The notes below the pieces were generated by a model. That model saw only the letters and a program-made list of their open reading frames with translations, was not told the origin of the DNA and did no database searches. DNA of 64,000 bases from Burkholderia sp. S171 (lineage in GTDB: Bacteria; Pseudomonadota; Gammaproteobacteria; Burkholderiales; Burkholderiaceae). The stretch is from assembly GCF_009766085.1 (NCBI RefSeq), contig NZ_LMUF01000052.1:502085-566084 (forward strand). Reading direction: 5' to 3'. Positions 52,098 through 60,815 of this stretch are shown piece by piece. The number at the start of each line of letters is the position of its first letter. The first letter of the stretch is position 1. The position numbers and the translations under genes were made by a program.

Positions 52098-54073
52098 ATG
52101 CCCGCCGTCACGCGCGACGTACCGTCGCGCATCATGTTCCTGTACCGTGCCAGCGCCCAAAGCGGGAAGAACTTTCTATACCCGTGATACCGCAGATAAA
52201 ACACCCTAGGAAACCCAGTCGCGGTAAATCGCGTCTCGTCCCACAAGCCATGTTCACGCTGCGTGGCATGCAGATACTGCACGCCCTTCGCCACCGCCGG
52301 ATGATCGACAAACCCCGCCGCCATCAACCCGAGCAACGCCCACGATGTCTGCGAAGCCGTGCTCGGCGCCGCTTCATATCCACGATAGTCGAGCTTGTAA
52401 CTCTCCCCGCCTTCACCCCAGCCGCCATCGGCGTTCTGGATGCTGATGAGCCATTGCCCGGCGCGCTGCATGCGGGTATCGGTGAGAGGCAATCCAGCCG
52501 CATTCAATGCACACAGCGCCGTCCACGTCCCGTAGATATAGTTCAACCCCCACCGCCCGTACCAGCTTCCATCGCGTTCCTGACCGCGCAGAATATAGTC
52601 GAGCGAGCGCTTCGCCGGCTCACTCGTCGCCGGCAATTCACCCAATTGCGCGAGCATCGAAAGACAACGCCCGGACACATCGACAGTAGGCGGATCGAGC
52701 AGCGCGCCGTGATCGGAGAAAGGAATGTTGTTGAGGTAATACTGCGTGTTCTCAGGCTCGAACGCGCCCCACCCGCCGTCGCTGCTTTGCATGCCGACAA
52801 CCCATTCCCGCCCGCGTGCAATCGCTTCGCCATACAACGCGGTTCCGTTTTCACGATCGGCGCGTTCCATCGCCATCGCGACCACGGCGGTATCGTCCAC
52901 ATCCGGATAATGCGGATTCGCGAACTGGAACGCCCAACCACCAGGCCGGATATTCGGCCGGCGCGAGATCCAGTCGCCGCGTACATCGAGAATCTGCAGC
53001 GGCACGAGCCAGTCCAGTCCACGCGAAACGGCAGCGCGAGCGTTAGGCGTATCGGCTTCGAGCAACGCGTGCGCGACGAGCGACGTATCCCATATCGGCG
53101 ATAAACACGGCTGGCAATATGCCTCACCGCCCGGCGCTTCATCGATAATCAAAAGCTTCTCGATCGACTTGCGCGCTATCGCCCGGTTCGGATGATCTTC
53201 CGGATAACCGAGCACGTCGTACATCATCACGGAGTTGGCCATCGCGGGGAAAATCGCGCCAAGACCATCTTCGCCATTCAACCGTTCATCGACGAACTTC
53301 ACCGCCGCTTCCACCGCCCGTTGCCGCGTGTGGCGCGGGAACAGGGGATCAGCGGCGCGCAACACGGCATCCACGCAGCGGAACAACATGAACCAGCCCT
53401 GATGCTGATGCGGCGCACGCTCGGCCATGCCGGCGTTGACGGGGGCATCGAAGAACAGTTCATCAATTCGCACGTTCTTCGGATTGCGCGCTTTCGGCCG
53501 CTTTGCGTTGAGCACGAGCAGCGGCACGATCACGGTCCGCGCCCAGTACGACACCTTCGACAAATGGAACGGGAACCACTCGGGCAAGAGGGTGATTTCC
53601 ACGGGCATCATGGGCACCGCGCGCCACGACACCACGCCGAACAGCGCCAGCAGAATCCGCGTGAACACGTTCGCTTTTTCCGCGCCGCCGGCCGCGATAA
53701 TTGCGCGGCGTGCCCGCTGCATGTGTTCGGCCTCAGGCAAATCGCCAATCATCTTCAGCGCGAAATACGCCTTCACGGTGGCGCTGACGTCCATGGCGCC
53801 ATCGGTGAAAAGCGGCCAGCCACCGTCCGCCCGCTGGATCCTGCGCAAGTACCGCGCGATCTTCGCTTCGAGTTCGAGATTCGGCGTTTCGGCAAGGTAA
53901 TGCACGAGCAGCACGTACTCGGCGGGAATAGTGGCGTCGGCTTCGAGCTGATAAAGCCAGTAGCCGTCGGGATGTTGGTCGGCAAGAATGGCATCGGCAG
54001 CGCGCGCCACCGACGCTTCCAGCGCCGCCGCCGTCACCGGCTGGAGACCGGGCGGCTGGACAGTTTCGTTCAT
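52094..54073 (-). CDS. shc: squalene-hopene cyclase
   Basis: A 659-residue class II triterpene cyclase that turns squalene into hopene and hopanol at the inner membrane. The protonating DVDDTA motif is at 391-396, and several QW repeats are seen (for example DGSWYGRWGLNYIYGTW, NADGGWGEGG). Length fits. Its start ATG overlaps the hpnE stop as TGATG, indicating coupled translation. Confidence 0.97.
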   Translation of the reverse strand: MNETVQPPGLQPVTAAALEASVARAADAILADQHPDGYWLYQLEADATIPAEYVLLVHYLAETPNLELEAKIARYLRRIQRADGGWPLFTDGAMDVSATVKAYFALKMIGDLPEAEHMQRARRAIIAAGGAEKANVFTRILLALFGVVSWRAVPMMPVEITLLPEWFPFHLSKVSYWARTVIVPLLVLNAKRPKARNPKNVRIDELFFDAPVNAGMAERAPHQHQGWFMLFRCVDAVLRAADPLFPRHTRQRAVEAAVKFVDERLNGEDGLGAIFPAMANSVMMYDVLGYPEDHPNRAIARKSIEKLLIIDEAPGGEAYCQPCLSPIWDTSLVAHALLEADTPNARAAVSRGLDWLVPLQILDVRGDWISRRPNIRPGGWAFQFANPHYPDVDDTAVVAMAMERADRENGTALYGEAIARGREWVVGMQSSDGGWGAFEPENTQYYLNNIPFSDHGALLDPPTVDVSGRCLSMLAQLGELPATSEPAKRSLDYILRGQERDGSWYGRWGLNYIYGTWTALCALNAAGLPLTDTRMQRAGQWLISIQNADGGWGEGGESYKLDYRGYEAAPSTASQTSWALLGLMAAGFVDHPAVAKGVQYLHATQREHGLWDETRFTATGFPRVFYLRYHGYRKFFPLWALARYRNMMRDGTSRVTAGM

Positions 54074-55356
54074 CAGCGTTGCACCGAGAAATCAATCGAG
54101 GGATTCATAAGCAGGTCCGCAGCCTTCTGGCCGGAGCGGATCGAGCCTTCTATCGTGGCCGGTAGCCCGTTGGCAATCCAGTCGCCGGCCAGCATCAGAT
54201 TCGACCAGCGCGTACGCGTGCCCGGCCGGAGGTTTTCCTGGCTCGGCACAGCCGCAAAGGTCGCACGCTTTTCCGTCACAATTTGCCAAGTGGGCATGCG
54301 CTCAACGGGCAAGCGCGCCGCCTTCGCGACCTCTTGCCAGATGCTCTGCGCAAGCGTCTCGCGCGGGGTATCGAGGAGACGATCTGCCCCGCTGATGGTC
54401 ACCGAAAGACGTCCATCGAACGCGAAGAGCCATTCAGCGGTGCCGTTCAGCAAACCGGTCATCGGCTCGAAGGCAAGCGGCGGATCAATAGCGAAATGCG
54501 CATTGACGATGGCGCGGAATTCGTTCGGCGCGGATAACCCAGGCACGAGTTGCTGCGCCACGTTTGGCGGCACGGCAAGCACCACGCCGTCGTGAAGACC
54601 GATGTCCACGCGGCCATCGTCGAAATCAAGCGACGTCACACGTGTCTTCGAATCCGTGCCGGCGAAACCGATCTCGCGCACCCGCGACCCGAGCTTGATC
54701 TCCGCGCCACCGTATTGCAGCAGGCGCAACGCGGGATCGATGAACGCATGGCCCAGCCCGTTGCGCGCGACCAGCGGCCGGCACGCCTGACCGCCGAGCA
54801 GCAGCGTTTCCTTCAGCACGTTGCCGGCGAGCACCGCGCTGCCTTCACGCGGATCCACATTCAGCACGGCCAGGAACAGCGGGTTGATCAGCGCGTCCCA
54901 CAAGCGCCCGTTCGTGCGCATGGTTTGCTGCATCGTACGGCCGGGTTTGGCGAACAGCAGCGGCGCCAGCGACAGATAATCCGCGGGCATGGTGCCCGGA
55001 ACGCGCGCGGCGGAATCGAAGATCCAGCCCGGCACGCGGCCCGGAGAAAGCTTCACCGTCCAGCGCGCGCCGCTGCGCAAATCCATGAACGGAAACTCGG
55101 GCTGGGTCGGGCCAACAAGTTCGTCGGCAGCGCCAATCGCCTTCGCATAGCTCAGCGTGGCGTGGTTGCCCGACAGCACCAGATGGTTGCCGTTATCAAT
55201 CGTGGCGTTGAGCTTGATATCGAAGTAAGAACGGCAGCGGCCGCCCGCATGTGGCGCTGCTTCGTGCAGCACCACACGCGCTCCACGGCGCTGCAACTGG
55301 ACCGCGGCGGCGAGTCCCGACAACCCCGCGCCAATCACATGAACGAGACGCGACAT
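54073..55356 (-). CDS. hpnE: HpnE, hydroxysqualene dehydroxylase
   Basis: A 427-residue FAD-dependent amine-oxidase-like enzyme. The dinucleotide motif HVIGAGLSGLAAAVQL starts at residue 4, with GGRCRSYFD following and a C-terminal FAD-contact NLMLAGDWIANGLPATIEGS. It reduces hydroxysqualene to squalene. The start ATG 55356 overlaps the hpnD stop (TGATG); the extension to 55383 is not used. Confidence 0.95.
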   Translation of the reverse strand: MSRLVHVIGAGLSGLAAAVQLQRRGARVVLHEAAPHAGGRCRSYFDIKLNATIDNGNHLVLSGNHATLSYAKAIGAADELVGPTQPEFPFMDLRSGARWTVKLSPGRVPGWIFDSAARVPGTMPADYLSLAPLLFAKPGRTMQQTMRTNGRLWDALINPLFLAVLNVDPREGSAVLAGNVLKETLLLGGQACRPLVARNGLGHAFIDPALRLLQYGGAEIKLGSRVREIGFAGTDSKTRVTSLDFDDGRVDIGLHDGVVLAVPPNVAQQLVPGLSAPNEFRAIVNAHFAIDPPLAFEPMTGLLNGTAEWLFAFDGRLSVTISGADRLLDTPRETLAQSIWQEVAKAARLPVERMPTWQIVTEKRATFAAVPSQENLRPGTRTRWSNLMLAGDWIANGLPATIEGSIRSGQKAADLLMNPSIDFSVQR

Positions 55357-56261
55357 CAGAAAATATGTCGCGCGACGATCCACAGCAACCGCGAACGCGG
55401 CGTGCGGACGTGGTTGCGCGGGAGATCGAAGCCGCGCTTCAAATTCGCTTCAAGCACGCACCTGTATGCACCCGACATGATGCGCGGCGCCCGCACCTGA
55501 GCACGCGGCGCGGTAGCCATGATTGCGTCGGATTGCGCATAGTGGGACCGCGCACGATCAGCGAGCGTCAGGCAGACGCGCGGCAAGCGGGCATCGTTGA
55601 CGATGGACGTAATGTCGGTCGTGGAAATACCTTCGCGCGACAGCAATTCACGCGGCAGATAAACCCGCCCAATGCCGGCGTCTTCATCGATGTCGCGAAG
55701 AATGTTCGTGAGTTGCAGCGCACGGCCAAGGTGGTGCGCGAGACGCCGTCCGGCATCTTCTTGCATCCCGAATATCCTCACTGATAACCGCCCGACCGCG
55801 CTCGCCACGCGGTCGCAATACAGGTCGAGCGTGGCTTCGTCGGGCGCGACGATGTCTTCGGCGGCGTCCATGGCCATGCCGTCGATCACGGCAATGAAGT
55901 CATCGCGGGAAAGATGAAAGGCCTGGATGTGTTGCGTCAACGCGGCCAGCGACCTGCGCGGCTTACCCGCGTAGCAATCGTCTATGTCCGCGCGCCATTG
56001 TTCGAGCGCGGCGGCGCGTTCGCCGCGCGGCAGCGTGCCGTCGGCAATATCGTCAACCGCGCGGCAGAACGCGTAGACCTGATACATGGCGTCGCGCTGC
56101 GCAGCCGGCAAGATGCGCATGGCGAGATAGAACGAACTACCCGACGTTACCTTGGCAACGTCGGGAGCAGGATCGTCGGCGATAAGATTGGAAACGGCCA
56201 AGACGGACTCCGCTGTGGCGCCCCCAAGGGCAGCAAGTGTTTTAGATCGGGCGCCGGACAC
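55356..56261 (-). CDS. hpnD: HpnD, presqualene diphosphate synthase
   Basis: A 301-residue squalene/phytoene-synthase family protein. The two acidic motifs are RAVDDIADG and NILRDIDEDA, with SGSSFYLAMRILPAAQRDAM typical of HpnD. It condenses two farnesyl diphosphates to presqualene diphosphate. The frame starts at GTG 56261; the conserved part begins around residue 38, so a shorter start is possible. First hopanoid gene of the four-gene overlapping operon; an orphan regulator lies 180 bp upstream. Confidence 0.94.
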   Translation of the reverse strand: MSGARSKTLAALGGATAESVLAVSNLIADDPAPDVAKVTSGSSFYLAMRILPAAQRDAMYQVYAFCRAVDDIADGTLPRGERAAALEQWRADIDDCYAGKPRRSLAALTQHIQAFHLSRDDFIAVIDGMAMDAAEDIVAPDEATLDLYCDRVASAVGRLSVRIFGMQEDAGRRLAHHLGRALQLTNILRDIDEDAGIGRVYLPRELLSREGISTTDITSIVNDARLPRVCLTLADRARSHYAQSDAIMATAPRAQVRAPRIMSGAYRCVLEANLKRGFDLPRNHVRTPRSRLLWIVARHIF

Positions 56262-56440
56262 CCAGCTTCATGGAACATGCTTTAAAGCTGAATGCAAGCC
56301 CGGCATGGCTTGGATACCGGCTTCAGGCGGCGTGCAAGCCATGCCGGAAGCGGCGAAAAGTATATCAAGTTTGTGGAGTGTTGCCCTGCGGCGGCCTGCG
56401 GCGTCCTTTCAACATGCTTGCCACGCAGCCTTCGCCGGCT

Positions 56441-57154
56441 TCAACCTTCGTACGAAACATCGGCCGTCAGCATGTATCCCTCGTTACGCACCGTGCGGAT
56501 CAACGCGGCGCCGCGTGCCGTGTCCTTCAAGTGTTGACGCAGGCGGCTGATGCAGACATCGATAGAACGATCCAGCGGCGTATGGTTCTTGCCGAATACT
56601 TCGTCAAGCAGATAGTCGCGCGAAAGTGGCCGGTTGGGGTGATCGAGCAGCGTGCGCAGCGTCCGGTAATCGGAACCGCCGAGCGTGATCACCACGCTCT
56701 CGGGCGACAGCATCTGCTTCATGCGCGTGTCGAGCCGCCAGCCGGCGAACGTGATTCCCGCGATGGAATCCGCCGGCCGCGCATTGGGCATCGCCCGGCT
56801 GCGCCGCAATACCACCTTGATCTTCGCCACCAGTTCACGCGGGTCGAAGGGCTTCGGCAAATAATCGTCGGCGCCCATTTCCAGGCCGAGCACGCGGTCG
56901 AGCAGGCCACCGCGCGCACTCAGCATGACGATCGGAACGGTGCTGTTGCGGCGCAGTTCCCGCGTGAGATCGAGGCCGTCCTCGCCGTCCAGCATCAGGT
57001 CGAGCACGACAAGGTCAATGCGCGACGAATTGATGATCTGCTTCATCTGCGCGCCGCTTTTTGCGGCCTGTGCGCCGTAACCCATGCTGCCGAGGTAATC
57101 GAGCAGGAGCTGGCGGATGTTCGGATCGTCGTCGACGACGAGTATCTGGTCCAT
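56441..57154 (-). CDS. orphan OmpR-family response regulator
   Basis: A 237-residue protein. The receiver has DDD at 8-10, phosphoacceptor Asp52 (LVVLDLMLDGEDG) and LPKPFDPREL; the winged-helix domain ends VRNEGYMLTADV. ATG 57154 is chosen; the frame continues to 57244 without receiver homology. No kinase is adjacent. It is in the same direction as hpnD, so it could be co-transcribed or control hopanoid genes; both are inference. Confidence 0.94.
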   Translation of the reverse strand: MDQILVVDDDPNIRQLLLDYLGSMGYGAQAAKSGAQMKQIINSSRIDLVVLDLMLDGEDGLDLTRELRRNSTVPIVMLSARGGLLDRVLGLEMGADDYLPKPFDPRELVAKIKVVLRRSRAMPNARPADSIAGITFAGWRLDTRMKQMLSPESVVITLGGSDYRTLRTLLDHPNRPLSRDYLLDEVFGKNHTPLDRSIDVCISRLRQHLKDTARGAALIRTVRNEGYMLTADVSYEG

Positions 57155-57309
57155 GTGTTCTGTCTTCTTGCCGTGAACGCTAAAACGCCGCGGCAGTGTG
57201 CCTGATTCCGCGATGGGCGTAGCGGCCAGATCCCGCGCCAACACATTCCATTACAAAACAGCCCCACTTCGATATATGCGCATTACATCGGCCCGCTAAA
57301 GTCTGTGTT

Positions 57310-57328
57310 GCAAATCGCAATCATTCTT
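57310..57328. promoter_or_regulatory. putative Fur box
   Basis: GCAAATCGCAATCATTCTT matches the Fur consensus in 12 of 19 positions, with the half-site AATCATT intact. It lies just before the importer gene (ATG 57346) and explains iron control of the ABC operon. Confidence 0.6.
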
Positions 57329-57345
57329 ATTCAGCAGGGTATCAC

Positions 57346-58554
57346 ATGTCGATTTTTGGATTTTTGTCGCTGAAACGCTTGGCCTGCGTGGCTTTTGCGC
57401 TGGCGACGCTCGGCGCGGGCGCGCTCGAGTACAGCGCCGCGAACGCGGCTGACGCGCCCGGAGCGGCGACGCTGGACGCGATGCAAACAGTCACCGATGT
57501 CGCCGGCCGCACGGTAAAGATTCCGGCGAATCCGCAGCGCATCCTGCTGGGCGAAAGCCGCTTGCTGATGGCCGTGGCGCTGCTCCAAGGGCAACATCCG
57601 TTGAAGAATATCGTGGGCTGGCAGGGCGATCTGCAGAGCCACGATCAGCAGACCTTCAACGCTTACGCCGCCAAATTCCCGCAGATCCGCGATATCCCGC
57701 TGATCGGCGGGGCAACCGAAGGGAGTGTCAGCGACGAGAAAGCGCTGAGCCTCAAACCCGATCTCGCGATCTTCACGTATGGCGGCGAAGGCCCCGGCCG
57801 ATACAACGCGCTCGTCCAGCAACTCGAAGCCACGGGCACGGCGGTGGTGTTTGTCGACTTCCGTATCCATCCGATGCAAAACACGTTGCCGAGCGTGAAA
57901 TTGCTCGGCGAAGTCCTGCATCGCAATGACGAGGCGAACGCTTATATCCGTTTTTATTCCGAGCATCTGGCGCATGTTCGGAGCGTGGTGAGCGGCGTGC
58001 CTGAAGCGCAGCGTCCGAAGGTGTTTATCGACTTGCTGGCGGGGGTGTGGGGCACGTGCTGCCACACAGCGGGCAACGGCAGCTACGGCGAATTTATCCA
58101 GGCGGCAGGCGGGCGAAATATTGGCGCGGGTTTGCTGCCCGGCGCGCTCGGCGACATCAGCATGGAACAGTTGATCGTCTCGAAACCTGACGTCTACGTA
58201 GCGACAGGTTCGTGGACGCGACCCGGCGTGCCGTCGGTGAGAGTCGGCGCGCTTACGAGCCAGCAGGACGCCGACCAGAGCCTCGCAGAGCTCATTGCAA
58301 GACCGGGTTTCGATGCCGTCAAAGCAATCCACGATGGCCGCGTGCACGGCATCTGGCACAACTACTACGACTCGCCGTACAACATCATCGCGATCGAAGC
58401 GCTGGCGAAGTGGATCTATCCGGTGCAGTTCAAGGACCTGAGCGTCAAGGCGACGCATGACGAGTTGTATCGCCGATTCCTGGCTGTTCCGTCCGATGGC
58501 ACGTATTGGATCGATCACCCCGCGCCCGCTGCGGCGCCCCGGACAGCAGGATAA
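57346..58554 (+). CDS. iron-chelate ABC importer, periplasmic binding protein
   Basis: A 402-residue FecB/BtuF-type substrate-binding protein with a signal peptide (cut near ANAADA). The start of the binding fold is DVAGRTVKIPANPQRILLGESRL. A CCHTAGNGSYGEFIQAAGGRNIG block near the middle is unlike simple BtuF and may mark a distinct subfamily. The ribosome site AGCAGG precedes the ATG. First gene of a three-gene importer, after a Fur box. Confidence 0.9.
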   Translation: MSIFGFLSLKRLACVAFALATLGAGALEYSAANAADAPGAATLDAMQTVTDVAGRTVKIPANPQRILLGESRLLMAVALLQGQHPLKNIVGWQGDLQSHDQQTFNAYAAKFPQIRDIPLIGGATEGSVSDEKALSLKPDLAIFTYGGEGPGRYNALVQQLEATGTAVVFVDFRIHPMQNTLPSVKLLGEVLHRNDEANAYIRFYSEHLAHVRSVVSGVPEAQRPKVFIDLLAGVWGTCCHTAGNGSYGEFIQAAGGRNIGAGLLPGALGDISMEQLIVSKPDVYVATGSWTRPGVPSVRVGALTSQQDADQSLAELIARPGFDAVKAIHDGRVHGIWHNYYDSPYNIIAIEALAKWIYPVQFKDLSVKATHDELYRRFLAVPSDGTYWIDHPAPAAAPRTAG

Positions 58555-58562
58555 ACGCGGCC

Positions 58563-59639
58563 ATGTCGACATTCATTCCTGCCGACGGCTACGCGGCCGC
58601 CCGCGATGACAGCGTGGCCAGTTATAAGCGGCTGACGCGGCGGCGTATCGGCGGCTTGGTGATCGTTGGCGTGCTGATCGTTGCCGCGCTGTTGTTCGAC
58701 TGCCGCACCGGGCCGTCGAGCCTATCTGTATCCACCCTGCTGCGCGCCGTGTTTCATCGCGGCCCTGTAGCGACGGATATCGATGTGATCGTCTGGCAGA
58801 TTCGCCTGCCTTATGCCGTGATGGCGCTGCTGGTCGGCGCAGCGCTCGGCTTATCCGGTGCGGAAGTCCAGACTATCCTGAACAATCCGCTTGCGAGCCC
58901 GTACACGCTCGGGGTATCGGCGGCGGCGGCATTTGGCGCATCGCTGGCAATCGTATTGAACATTACGATCCCCGGCGTCGCGCAGGCGTGGGTCATCTCC
59001 GCGAACGCGTTCGCGTTTGCGCTGCTGTCGGCGTTCCTGCTCGATACGGTCGCGCGCTGGCGCGGCATGAGCACGGCGGGCGTGGTGCTCATGGGCATCT
59101 CGCTCGTGTTCTCGTTCCATGCGCTGGTCGCGCTGATGCAGTTCATTGCGTCCGCCGACGCGCTGCAAGGGCTGATCTTCTGGACGCTGGGATCATTGGC
59201 GCGGGCGGACTGGCCGAAGATCGGCGTGCTCGCCGTGGCCCTCGCGGTAGCCTTGCCGATGTCCTTATCGAACGCGTCGCGGCTCACGGCGCTGCGGCTG
59301 GGCGAGGATCGTGCGGCAAGCTTTGGTATCGATGTCCGGCGTCTACGGCTCGGCACGTTGCTTCGGGTCGCCGTACTGACGGCGCTGGCTGTGTCGTTTG
59401 TCGGGACCATCGGCTTTGTCGGCCTGATCGCACCGCACGTCGCGCGGGCGCTGTTCGGCGAGGATCATCGTTTCTATCTGCCAGGCAGCGCGCTGACCGG
59501 CGCGTTGATGATGTCGCTGGCATCGATTGCATCGAAGCTGATTATTCCGGGCGTGCTGATTCCAGTCGGCATCGTGACGGCGCTGGTCGGCATTCCGCTG
59601 TTCCTCGGCATTGTGATTTCGTCGCATGGAGAGCTCTGA
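58563..59639 (+). CDS. FecCD-family ABC permease
   Basis: A 358-residue inner-membrane permease with about ten helices. QTILNNPLASPYTLGVSAAAAFGA and GTIGFVGLIAPHVAR are the FecCD hallmarks. Start taken at ATG 58563, eight bases after the binding-protein stop; the frame to 58506 overlaps that gene. The stop overlaps the ATPase gene start (TGATG). Confidence 0.94.
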   Translation: MSTFIPADGYAAARDDSVASYKRLTRRRIGGLVIVGVLIVAALLFDCRTGPSSLSVSTLLRAVFHRGPVATDIDVIVWQIRLPYAVMALLVGAALGLSGAEVQTILNNPLASPYTLGVSAAAAFGASLAIVLNITIPGVAQAWVISANAFAFALLSAFLLDTVARWRGMSTAGVVLMGISLVFSFHALVALMQFIASADALQGLIFWTLGSLARADWPKIGVLAVALAVALPMSLSNASRLTALRLGEDRAASFGIDVRRLRLGTLLRVAVLTALAVSFVGTIGFVGLIAPHVARALFGEDHRFYLPGSALTGALMMSLASIASKLIIPGVLIPVGIVTALVGIPLFLGIVISSHGEL

Positions 59640-60457
59640 TGAACGGGCTTTCGATCCACGACCTGAGCGTGCGCTACGGCAAGCGCAGCGTCCTCGATTC
59701 ACTCGGCGCCGGTCCCTTGCCGCGCGGCGAAATCACCGCGCTGCTGGGACCGAACGGGAGCGGCAAGTCCACGCTGCTGCGCGCGCTCGCCGGCCTCACG
59801 CGCGCGCAAGCAGGCACGCTGTCGCTCGACGGCGAAGCGCTTGCGCTGAGCGCATCAGGCGCTCGCTCGCATAGCGTGGTGTATTTGCCGCAAGCGCTGC
59901 CCGCCGGCGTGCGGCTGCAAGTGCTGGAGTCGGTGCTGGTTGCTTATCGCGCGACCCGTCATCCGTCGTATGGCACGCAGCGCTCGACGCAAGATGACCT
60001 CGTGCATGCGCATGGCGTGCTGCAGCGGTTGGGTATCGAATCGCTGGCAACGCGCTTACTCGATGAGCTCTCGGGCGGTCAGCGGCAACTGGTTGGTATC
60101 GCGCAGGCGTTGGTACGCGATCCGCAAGTGCTGCTGCTCGACGAACCGCTCTCCGCGCTCGACCTGAACCACCAGTTCCACGTGATGCGCACGCTGCGCA
60201 GCGAGACGCGTCATCGCAACATGGTGACCGTGGTGGTGCTGCACGACATCAACACCGCTTTGCGTTCCTGCGATAAGGCAATGTTGCTGCACGGCGGCCG
60301 TATCGTCGGGTTCGGCGTCCCCGCCGAAGTCGTGACGCAAGCGAGGCTCGAACAAGTGTTCGGCGTGGTCGCGCGTATTGAGCCGTGTTCGCAAGGGCAT
60401 ATCCAGGTTTTGATCGACGACCTTGCGGACCGGCCGCGCGCCGCCAGCCCGGTTTAG
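59639..60457 (+). CDS. iron-chelate ABC importer ATPase
   Basis: A 272-residue ABC ATPase (FecE type): Walker A GPNGSGKST, signature LSGGQRQLVGIAQAL, Walker B VLLLDEPLSALD and switch HD in VVVLHDIN. GGAGAG lies just before the ATG at 59639, which overlaps the permease stop. Any longer frame upstream is spurious. Confidence 0.95.
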   Translation: MNGLSIHDLSVRYGKRSVLDSLGAGPLPRGEITALLGPNGSGKSTLLRALAGLTRAQAGTLSLDGEALALSASGARSHSVVYLPQALPAGVRLQVLESVLVAYRATRHPSYGTQRSTQDDLVHAHGVLQRLGIESLATRLLDELSGGQRQLVGIAQALVRDPQVLLLDEPLSALDLNHQFHVMRTLRSETRHRNMVTVVVLHDINTALRSCDKAMLLHGGRIVGFGVPAEVVTQARLEQVFGVVARIEPCSQGHIQVLIDDLADRPRAASPV

Positions 60458-60815
60458 TCGGAACGTCCCGTCGTTGCCCTGCCCTGACCGCCGGTAAAGC
60501 CGATAATTCCTCGCCAACTTTACTCGGTCCGGCGCTTTTTACCGCCCTCTCCCCACTCTCCCGAGACGTCACCCCTCCTCAATCCCCGCGCTTTAAACGT
60601 CGATACCGTGTGTTTGGCAGAACATCGATTCATCGGTTGAAAGGCACGATTTATGCATGCCTTTTCTTTCCCGAGCGCGGGCGATGAACAGGCGATGAAC
60701 AATTGAGCGGCTAAAATGCATGCAATTACGCATGCTGCAACCACCGCGCTCATCGTGCATAAATCGTTGATAAAGATGCTGCGCTCAGCCTTTCACATTT
60801 GAACGACGACTCACC
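60458..60815. promoter_or_regulatory. intergenic region with inverted repeats
   Basis: Between the ABC operon and the kinase gene. An 11-bp inverted repeat CGATTTATGCA (60647-60657) and TGCATAAATCG (60756-60766) flanks about 100 bp that also contains GCATGC palindromes around 60718-60737. Possible regulatory site for the kinase promoter; no gene is seen. Confidence 0.4.
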
